From a bacterium UBA1790 (lineage in GTDB: Bacteria > Bacteroidota > Bacteroidia > Bacteroidales > Muribaculaceae), in contig DCGA01000074.1 of the NCBI GenBank assembly GCA_002314465.1, forward strand, positions 1 to 7,302: a stretch of 7,302 nt of DNA, read 5' to 3'. Position 1 is the stretch's first letter; each line of letters begins with the position of its first letter. The notes beneath the pieces were generated by a model. That model searched no databases and was not told where the DNA came from. It saw only the letters and a list, made by a program, of their open reading frames with translations. Position numbers and translations under genes: made by a program. Shown here in pieces: positions 1 to 5,169 of this stretch.

Positions 1-464
1 CTTTCATATCCATTCTTTACGCTACTTGCCCCCTTGCTCACCTGAATGCTTTGCAGCCATGGGCCGGGCACATAACCGAGGGAATAAGGGATACTCGCGC
101 CACGCAGGTTGGGCACGTTCTCGGTAAGCATCTGCACATATGTGCCGCTAAGGCCCAGGAGTTTGATTTGGCGTGCTCCAGTTGCTGCATCACTGTACGA
201 CACATCGACCGATGGATTAGTAGTAAACGACTCGCCCAGATTGCAGCAGGCAGCACGTTTCAACTGGGTTAGGCCTATCATCTCGGTATTAGTAACACGT
301 ATCTTAGAGCGCCCTCCGCTACGTGCCTTAACTGTGACACCGCTAAGAACAGTAGTGCCCTTAATGCTATCATCAAGATTGATGTCCTCAGTCGGAGTGA
401 GTTGCTGTGCACCGGCGTTAAGAACCAGCAAAAACAGAAATAGAAGTGTGTATAATCGACTCAT
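1..464 (-). CDS. TonB-dependent outer-membrane receptor, N-terminal part (3' end beyond the window)
   Basis: Reading from the ATG at 464 down to position 3 gives 154 residues with no stop, so the gene runs off the left edge. It begins with a signal peptide (charged start, hydrophobic residues 4-16, probable cleavage after NAGA at about residue 19). The mature part fits a TonB receptor plug domain at about residues 55-154: it has the pattern NLGESFTTNPSVDVSYSDAA followed by RQIKLLGLSG and finally SIQVSKGASSVKNGYE, the conserved plug region just before the beta-barrel. No CnaB-like carboxypeptidase repeat precedes the plug, so this is not a SusC-type glycan receptor. Such proteins sit in the outer membrane and take up siderophores, metal chelates or cobalamin using TonB energy. 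A Cys-Cys pair lies at residues 73-74. The HMA-AraC regulator upstream suggests a metal or metal-chelate substrate (inference). The family is secure; the substrate is not. Confidence 0.9.
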   Translation of the reverse strand, partial: MSRLYTLLFLFLLVLNAGAQQLTPTEDINLDDSIKGTTVLSGVTVKARSGGRSKIRVTNTEMIGLTQLKRAACCNLGESFTTNPSVDVSYSDAATGARQIKLLGLSGTYVQMLTENVPNLRGASIPYSLGYVPGPWLQSIQVSKGASSVKNGYE

Positions 465-497
465 GCCTTAACATCCCGGTTTATCAAAATTCAGATG

Positions 498-533
498 CAA
501 AGGTATTATTCGTTTTTGTCTTAGACTTTCAAA
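498..533 (-). promoter_or_regulatory. Promoter of the TonB-dependent receptor gene
   Basis: On the minus strand the element TACCTTTG (505 to 498) matches the Bacteroidota -7 consensus TAnnTTTG exactly and is followed by CA. A TTTG lies at 533-530, 24 bases upstream, a little farther than the usual spacing of about 20. Transcription would start near 491, giving a leader of roughly 27 bases before the ATG at 464. The receptor can therefore be transcribed separately from the regulator gene that ends 83 bases upstream. Confidence 0.6.
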
Positions 534-547
534 ATTTTGGCTAAAAC

Positions 548-1123
548 TTATATCTTATCCAACGATGTGCGTTTTTTGCCCGAATCGCCATTCTCAAGTT
601 GCTGGAACTGCTTGGGAGACATTCCGGTTACCGACCTGAACTGGGCGCTGAGATGAGCCGGCGAACTGAAACCATAGATGAAAGACAATTCGCTTATGCT
701 CTTGTCGCCGTAACACAGTTCCTCCTTAACACGTTCTATGCGTATGAGTTTCATGTATTGCTCTATTGTAATCCCCTTTACCTCGGTGAACAACTTGCTT
801 AAAACGCTGTATTCCTTATTGATGTTTTCTTTCAGGAATACCGAAAGTTTCAAACCGCTGTTTCCCTTGTTCACCCAGTCGATTATGAGAGTACGGATTC
901 TCTCGACCAACTGTTGCTTGGGGTCGCTGAGCAATTCGAAGCCTATTGCCTGAAGAGCGTCAGACAATTGGCTACGCTGCTCTCCGGTAATAGGTTGCGT
1001 GATGTGGACTTCTCCCAGTAGCACAATGTCGGGCACTATGCCACATTCTTCAAGCACAGCCTTTACCGCCATTATACAACGAGGACAAACCATATTTTTT
1101 ATAAACAGTGATTGAGGAGCCAT
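548..1123 (-). CDS. AraC-family transcriptional regulator with N-terminal HMA-like metal-binding domain
   Basis: This 191-residue protein probably senses a soft metal such as copper in the cytoplasm and controls nearby genes. Residues 5-65 look like a heavy-metal-associated domain: the motif NMVCPRC places Cys13 and Cys16 in the MxCxxC loop, followed by a helix like that of copper chaperones and ending in a GFEL segment like those that close HMA domains. Residues 92-175 are an AraC-type double helix-turn-helix, with RIERVKEELCYGDKSISELS, then a YGFSS turn and the conserved AHLSAQFRSVTGMSPKQF. The frame stays open to an ATG at 1237, but MAPQSLF at 1123 is preferred: it places the HMA strand at the N-terminus, and the longer form would leave only 9 bases to the divergent gene and consume the promoter region. 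The TonB receptor follows 83 bases downstream on the same strand. Domain calls are firm; the metal ligand and target genes are inferred. Confidence 0.88.
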   Translation of the reverse strand: MAPQSLFIKNMVCPRCIMAVKAVLEECGIVPDIVLLGEVHITQPITGEQRSQLSDALQAIGFELLSDPKQQLVERIRTLIIDWVNKGNSGLKLSVFLKENINKEYSVLSKLFTEVKGITIEQYMKLIRIERVKEELCYGDKSISELSFIYGFSSPAHLSAQFRSVTGMSPKQFQQLENGDSGKKRTSLDKI

Positions 1124-1145
1124 ATAGTAATCGTTAAATTCTTGG

Positions 1146-1153
1146 TAAAGGTA
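1146..1153 (-). promoter_or_regulatory. Candidate -7 element for the HMA-AraC regulator
   Basis: The minus strand reads TACCTTTA here, a 5 of 6 match to the fixed bases of TAnnTTTG. It would give a leader of about 15 bases before the ATG at 1123. No clear -33 TTTG sits at the usual distance; a TTTTTTG lies only 12 bases upstream. It is a plausible but weak promoter, and its position supports the shorter start of the regulator. Confidence 0.35.
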
Positions 1154-1175
1154 CTTATTTAAATCCAAAAAATAA

Positions 1176-1197
1176 GGAATTCTGTAGTAAAAATTCC
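1176..1197. promoter_or_regulatory. Inverted repeat in the divergent control region, possible operator
   Basis: GGAATT (1176-1181) and AATTCC (1192-1197) are perfect inverted arms separated by 10 bases, so the arm centres lie 16 bases apart. The dyad lies between the regulator start at 1123 and the divergent gene at 1247, immediately upstream of a candidate plus-strand -7 element. It could be bound by a dimeric regulator, perhaps the adjacent AraC-type protein. AraC-family proteins often bind direct rather than inverted repeats, and short A/T-rich arms arise easily by chance. Confidence 0.3.
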
Positions 1198-1198
1198 G

Positions 1199-1206
1199 TA
1201 AAATTG
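1199..1206 (+). promoter_or_regulatory. Candidate -7 element for the 76- and 399-residue gene pair
   Basis: TAAAATTG matches five of the six fixed bases of the Bacteroidota consensus TAnnTTTG and lies 40 bases before the ATG at 1247. No convincing TTTG is found about 20 bases upstream, where the GGAATT/AATTCC dyad lies instead. That arrangement would suit an activator- or repressor-controlled promoter, but the match is weak. Confidence 0.28.
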
Positions 1207-1246
1207 AACTGAAAAACGAATATTCACCATTTAACACTCATTTGTT

Positions 1247-1477
1247 ATGAAATTATTACTCGCACTGCTTGCAGTTATCGCTCTATCGAGTGCAGCGGCC
1301 ATCGCCCTCATGGGCCCCAAGTATCAAGAAGACATCAATGCCGTCGAGAGGATTAAAGCCCAAAAACTACATGATGATTCAATATGCCGTCCCGACGACA
1401 TTCCTGTTGAAGTAAGACTGGAGATGGAATACGGATCAGAAATACCCAAGTACAATGATACTTTGCCACCGCAATAA
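1247..1477 (+). CDS. Small exported or membrane-anchored protein of unknown function (76 residues)
   Basis: I do not recognise this protein. Residues 2-22 are strongly hydrophobic after a single Lys (MKLLLALLAVIALSSAAAIA), which reads as a signal peptide or a single N-terminal membrane anchor; there is no lipobox cysteine. The remaining 54 residues are short, hydrophilic and acidic, with one cysteine at residue 47 (SICRPDD) and a C-terminus rich in Pro, Glu and Tyr. It opens divergently from the HMA-AraC regulator, with 123 bases between the starts, and is followed 75 bases later by a second anchored unknown protein on the same strand, so the two are probably cotranscribed. The open frame, the sensible hydrophobic start and the normal codon mix support a real gene. 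No clear Shine-Dalgarno sequence is present, as is usual in Bacteroidota. Small size and lack of a recognised domain keep confidence moderate. Confidence 0.65.
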   Translation: MKLLLALLAVIALSSAAAIALMGPKYQEDINAVERIKAQKLHDDSICRPDDIPVEVRLEMEYGSEIPKYNDTLPPQ

Positions 1478-1552
1478 ATCTACCCATCGTGATTCCCAGG
1501 CGGTTTTACGCCCACACAGTTTTATTTTCACCCCCAACACTATTACCCGTTT

Positions 1553-2752
1553 ATGAAAAAAATTCTTCCAATCCTACTTGGTATCATCGGCCTGGCGGCT
1601 TTAATCCTCGCCACACACAAATGCTCAACGGACAACACCGAGGAAAACAGCCCCGTTGACCTGAGCGAAGTGCTCAAGACCTATGAGCAATACACAAAAT
1701 CGCCCGACACCTATGAACGAGATTCGTTACTCATCAGTATTGTCTCACAGGGTTATCCCGAGTGTATGGAAAGCATCGGACTCATCTCGGGAGATTCGGT
1801 AAGCGTCGACCTCAGTGAGTTTTCCAAGAGCAACCATCCCATGCTCAAGCAAGCTAATGACATCTACAACAGCAACCTCGTGTTTCAATGTCTATATAGC
1901 GATGTAGAGGCATGGATACGCTTTAAATACCCCGAGCAAGAAGGAGCAATTCCCGACAAGATAACCGATGCGATGAAGAAGTTCAATGCATCGGCAATCA
2001 AGGACAAGGAACTGCAAGCCGCCACTACCCGCTTTATCAACACCGTCAACAACACAATTGTAATAGACTCTACTACATCTGAGGTGGCCAACAGTCATAT
2101 GGCCATAGCGTCGGACTCGATGTTTGAAGCAATTACAGGCAAACTGTACAAATTCGCTGACAACGCCGACAAAAAAACCATTGCCGCCGAAATAGAAAAA
2201 TACAAGGCGCTGGTACAGTGGGGCGAAGACTATTTGAAGAACTACAACGACGCCGACTCGGCAAGCCGGTTGAAAGTGATTCTTGACGACCTGAACAAAT
2301 GCAAGACATTTGACGAGCAATGCAGCCTGTGGTTGGCTTGGGCATCTTCCGAAAAATCAAAAGATGAGGAGTTGTGGTACACATATGTCGCCCACAAACT
2401 GCTCTCAAGCGGCAATTACAACGTATTGCTGCAGCCCATGTGGGATATATGGCGTGCCGAGGTACAGATACAATTCTACGGCCTGTCGACTTTCTCAAAT
2501 ATCCCCAACCAGTTCTATAACGAACTACGCACACAATGCTACATAGCAACGCTTAAGCACATCGACAAGAACCCTAACGACCTGCTGGCTATGGACTGCG
2601 CGGCAAGCATAGCAATGAGTGACAACCTTGCCCGATTCGGGGGAATATTCGGTAACAAGGCATTGGTAAGGCTAACCGAACTCTTGCCGGCACACTATGG
2701 CAACTACCTGTCGTCTGAGCCAAGTTCAGAAGATGGTGATAAAACGGAATAA
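1553..2752 (+). CDS. N-terminally anchored extracytoplasmic protein of unknown function (399 residues)
   Basis: No known family is recognised. Residues 1-20 (MKKILPILLGIIGLAALILA) form a signal peptide or membrane anchor. A cysteine follows at residue 24 in the context ATHKC, which is a poor lipobox (Thr at -3 and Lys at -1), so lipidation is possible but not supported. Beyond a polar, acidic linker to about residue 34 the protein looks mostly alpha-helical and is rich in Trp, Tyr and charged residues, with further cysteines at 71, 113, 250, 257, 329 and 349. The helical spacing in residues 40-120 and 215-380 loosely recalls helical-repeat proteins, but no repeat consensus could be aligned by eye. 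The tail (SSEPSSEDGDKTE) is acidic and disordered. It follows the 76-residue gene by 75 bases and is closed by a strong terminator. Reality of the gene is well supported by length and codon pattern; function is unknown. Confidence 0.85.
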   Translation: MKKILPILLGIIGLAALILATHKCSTDNTEENSPVDLSEVLKTYEQYTKSPDTYERDSLLISIVSQGYPECMESIGLISGDSVSVDLSEFSKSNHPMLKQANDIYNSNLVFQCLYSDVEAWIRFKYPEQEGAIPDKITDAMKKFNASAIKDKELQAATTRFINTVNNTIVIDSTTSEVANSHMAIASDSMFEAITGKLYKFADNADKKTIAAEIEKYKALVQWGEDYLKNYNDADSASRLKVILDDLNKCKTFDEQCSLWLAWASSEKSKDEELWYTYVAHKLLSSGNYNVLLQPMWDIWRAEVQIQFYGLSTFSNIPNQFYNELRTQCYIATLKHIDKNPNDLLAMDCAASIAMSDNLARFGGIFGNKALVRLTELLPAHYGNYLSSEPSSEDGDKTE

Positions 2753-2780
2753 CGACAAAACCAACCCACTGGAATACAAA

Positions 2781-2824
2781 AGGTGTGATGCCGTTAAATA
2801 AAAGCGCATCACACCTATGTTTTT
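2781..2824 (+). terminator. Rho-independent terminator after the 399-residue gene
   Basis: AGGTGTGATGC (2781-2791) and GCATCACACCT (2806-2816) form a perfect 11-base-pair stem around a 14-base loop, followed after three bases by a run of five T (2820-2824). It lies 28 bases after the stop codon at 2752 and insulates dnaG from the upstream gene pair. Confidence 0.85.
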
Positions 2825-2837
2825 CAAAAAAAATGTG

Positions 2838-2845
2838 TAACTTTG
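2838..2845 (+). promoter_or_regulatory. Promoter -7 element of dnaG
   Basis: TAACTTTG is an exact match to the Bacteroidota -7 consensus TAnnTTTG, placed 21 bases before the dnaG ATG. The -33 element is weak: TATG at 2816-2819 lies 18 bases upstream, overlapping the end of the terminator hairpin. The predicted leader is short, about 15 bases, and has no clear ribosome-binding sequence. Confidence 0.6.
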
Positions 2846-2866
2846 TAACCTTATAGCATAAGAACG

Positions 2867-5062
2867 ATGATAGATAAAGCGACAGTTAGTTTAATCCTTG
2901 ACACCGCCGATATTGTTGATGTGGTGAGCGACTTTGTGACCCTCAAAAAGAAAGGTGCCAATTACTGGGGACTGTGTCCGTTCCACAACGACCGTACCCC
3001 ATCGTTCGCTGTTTCTAAAACCAAGGGGATATGCAAGTGCTTCTCTTGCGGAGAGAGCGCTAGCGCTGTGGGCTTCATCATGAAGCTCGAACAGATGTCG
3101 TATACCGACGCCCTCAAATACCTTGCCAACAAATACCACATCGAGGTAAAGGAGCGCGAGCTCACCGACAAGGAAAAAGAACACGAAAAGCACCGCGACT
3201 CGATGCTCATGCTCAACGAGTGGACTTGCAAGTACTTTGAAGAGACACTCCACGACACCACCGAGGGCCAGGAAGTAGGTCTCTCCTACTTCAATGAGCG
3301 CGGATTCAGCACACAGACTATCAAGAAATTCCGACTGGGCTATGCCCTTGAGGACCGCTCGGCGCTATACAAGGCGGCAACAAAGGCAGGCTTTAACCGC
3401 GAACTGCTCTTTGAAACAGGCTTGTGCATTGACAACAACCGCGGCGGCGGATATGACCGCTATGCCGGCCGAGTAATCTTCCCCATCTTCAACGTGGCTG
3501 GCAAGATTGTAGCATTCGGCGGGCGCACACTCAAGAAAGACAAGAGCGTCGCTAAATATGTCAACTCGCCCGAATCAATCATCTACAGCAAGCGCCGAGA
3601 ACTTTACGGCTTATCGCAGGCTAAGCGCGAAATAGCAAAGAAGGATATGTGCTATATCGTAGAGGGGTATGCCGACGTGATCTCGATGCACCAGTCAGGC
3701 TTTGAAAATGTCATTGCATCGTCGGGAACAGCCCTTACCGATGAGCACATCCACAAGATTCACCGCTTCACCGAGAATGTCACCGAGATGTTTGACGGCG
3801 ACGAGGCAGGTATCAAAGCGGCCATGAAGGGCATTGACAAGATTCTGTCGCAGGGCCTCAACATGAAGGTGCTGCTGCTACCCGACGACGACGACCCCGA
3901 CAGCTACTCTCGCAAGCACAGCGCCAGCGAGATACAGCGATACATCGACGAGAACGAGGAAGACTTCATCTCGTTCAAGACCAGGATAATGCTCAAGGAC
4001 TGCGGACGCGACCCCATAAAGCGCTCACAGGCTATTGACGAGGTGACTAAGTCAATTGCAGTTATTCCATCAGAGATAACACGCAATATCTACGCCAAGG
4101 AATGCAGCAATATGTTCGGCATAAGCGAAGACGTGATACTTCGTGCCGTAAAAAAGCACATTGAAAATAACAAGGAAGAGGATTACAAAAAGCGGGGGCG
4201 TGAAAAACCGCGTACCCAAGGCCCTGTCCAGGGTAACGGCAATGACGGAGGAGATGCACCTACCACGCCCAATGTCAATGGAGGATCAGTTCCCGTTACC
4301 CCCGTAACTCCGGTTTACACCAATCCGCCCAAGGTTGAAGTAAACCCGTTTGAACGCGACCTCATGAAACTGCTCGTCAAGTACGGTATGTGCGCGTTCA
4401 CCACCGTATATGACAACGAGACACAGCAATCGCAAGAGTATAACGTGCTTGAGTATATCAGCGGCGAACTTTTCTGCGACAACATGTCGTTTACGACACC
4501 GGTTTACAAGATGATTTTCGACATATCAATGGATATGCTCGACAATTTCTACAACGACCTTTCGGTACACATCAACAAAGTTGCCGCCGAGGGTAATGCA
4601 CGCGCTACACAACTCATAGCAGCCATCAATCCTGTGGGACACGGACCCGACAGCCTTAAGCAGGAGGAAGACCGCATCTACAATGCAATAGAGAGCGAGA
4701 ATGCAAAGAAGGTGCTTGAATACCGCACGCTGTATCTCGAGAAACTCCTGTGCTCGCACCCCGACGATGAAGTGCGAGACACTGCCACCGACCTCGTGAG
4801 CGAAAAGTACACCCTGAGCAGGATTCACACTGAGCACGCGACAATTCCCTCCGAGTACGACAAACTCAAGACTCTCGTGCCGGGAGCAATCTACAACTGG
4901 AAACTCTCGATTGTAAACGAACGCATCAAGAACTCGCAAGCGGCAATGGCTAACGCAAGTCCCGATCTGCAGAAAGCACTGATGACTGAGCTTAAAAACC
5001 TCTACCTCATGCGCAGCCAGCTCGCGAAGCTCACAGGCGAACGCGTGGTCAACGCCAAATAG
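2867..5062 (+). CDS. dnaG: DNA primase DnaG
   Basis: DnaG makes the short RNA primers for lagging-strand DNA synthesis and works with the replicative helicase DnaB. The N-terminal CHC2 zinc finger is intact, with Cys37 and His40 (CPFHNDRTPSF) and Cys58 and Cys61 (CFSCGE), at the same spacing as E. coli DnaG. The catalytic core follows: RVIFPIFNVAGKIVAFGGRT at 202-221, KYVNSPES at 230-237, then the TOPRIM motifs with Glu266 in IVEGYADVI and Asp310/Asp312 in FDGDEAG. The metal-site loop reads LPDDDDPDSY at 338-347, where E. coli has Gly in place of the second Asp. Residues 440-492 are a low-complexity Gly/Pro/Thr/Asn linker leading to a helical C-terminal domain (about 493-731) in the helicase-binding position. 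At 731 residues it is longer than E. coli DnaG (581). It has its own promoter and is not in an rpsU-dnaG-rpoD operon here. Confidence 0.98.
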   Translation: MIDKATVSLILDTADIVDVVSDFVTLKKKGANYWGLCPFHNDRTPSFAVSKTKGICKCFSCGESASAVGFIMKLEQMSYTDALKYLANKYHIEVKERELTDKEKEHEKHRDSMLMLNEWTCKYFEETLHDTTEGQEVGLSYFNERGFSTQTIKKFRLGYALEDRSALYKAATKAGFNRELLFETGLCIDNNRGGGYDRYAGRVIFPIFNVAGKIVAFGGRTLKKDKSVAKYVNSPESIIYSKRRELYGLSQAKREIAKKDMCYIVEGYADVISMHQSGFENVIASSGTALTDEHIHKIHRFTENVTEMFDGDEAGIKAAMKGIDKILSQGLNMKVLLLPDDDDPDSYSRKHSASEIQRYIDENEEDFISFKTRIMLKDCGRDPIKRSQAIDEVTKSIAVIPSEITRNIYAKECSNMFGISEDVILRAVKKHIENNKEEDYKKRGREKPRTQGPVQGNGNDGGDAPTTPNVNGGSVPVTPVTPVYTNPPKVEVNPFERDLMKLLVKYGMCAFTTVYDNETQQSQEYNVLEYISGELFCDNMSFTTPVYKMIFDISMDMLDNFYNDLSVHINKVAAEGNARATQLIAAINPVGHGPDSLKQEEDRIYNAIESENAKKVLEYRTLYLEKLLCSHPDDEVRDTATDLVSEKYTLSRIHTEHATIPSEYDKLKTLVPGAIYNWKLSIVNERIKNSQAAMANASPDLQKALMTELKNLYLMRSQLAKLTGERVVNAK
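4187..4342 (+). other. Low-complexity linker segment within dnaG
   Basis: This stretch encodes residues 441-492 of DnaG. It opens with a basic patch (KKRGREKPR), continues with Gly/Asn-rich sequence (QGNGNDGGDAP) and a Pro/Thr/Val run (VPVTPVTPVYTNPP), and is probably disordered. It joins the TOPRIM core to the helicase-interacting domain. The reading frame is uninterrupted, so this is a domain-boundary spacer and not a frameshift. Confidence 0.7.
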
Positions 5063-5074
5063 GCGACACAACTG

Positions 5075-5106
5075 TGTGATTTATTGGCATTTTATTTGTA
5101 AATTTG
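5075..5106 (+). promoter_or_regulatory. Promoter of the LysM gene and beta-barrel operon
   Basis: TAAATTTG (5099-5106) is an exact match to TAnnTTTG and is followed by CA. TGTG at 5075-5078, 20 bases upstream, is a one-mismatch -33 element. Transcription would begin near 5113, leaving a 5' leader of about 57 bases before the ATG at 5170. That leader is AT-rich and carries a small inverted repeat, TTAAAG (5129-5134) with CTTTAA (5140-5145). No terminator was found between dnaG and this promoter, so some read-through from dnaG is possible. Confidence 0.6.
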
Positions 5107-5169
5107 CACAAAGATACAAACGAAATAATTAAAGTTTTGCTTTAAACGGCAAACAACAAACTACTGATA

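Noticed and set aside
51..471. Plus-strand open frames of 73 and 120 residues across the left edge
   Set aside because: They lie opposite the clearly coding TonB receptor frame and show no recognisable protein features.
599..953. Plus-strand open frames inside the HMA-AraC gene
   Set aside because: Shadows of a well-identified regulator on the opposite strand.
1124..1237. Upstream extension of the HMA-AraC frame to an ATG at 1237 (38 extra residues)
   Set aside because: The added residues are AT-rich, Tyr/Phe-rich and precede the normal HMA start; using them would leave 9 bases between divergent genes and cover the promoter and dyad.
1499..1512. GGCG-N6-CGCC hairpin between the 76- and 399-residue genes
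   Set aside because: The stem is only four base pairs and is not directly followed by a T-run, so it is not credible as a terminator.
4526..5071. Minus-strand 181-residue open frame under dnaG
   Set aside because: dnaG is certain here; the antisense frame reflects codon bias and its composition (Val, Cys, His rich) is not protein-like.
5067..5078. ACACA-AC-TGTGT inverted repeat just after dnaG as a terminator
   Set aside because: The two-base loop cannot form a normal hairpin and no T-run follows; its right arm overlaps the candidate -33 element of the next promoter.
5129..5145. TTAAAG-N5-CTTTAA in the LysM gene leader as a riboswitch or attenuator
   Set aside because: The stem is almost entirely A/T and too short; no further conserved RNA structure is apparent in the 57-base leader.
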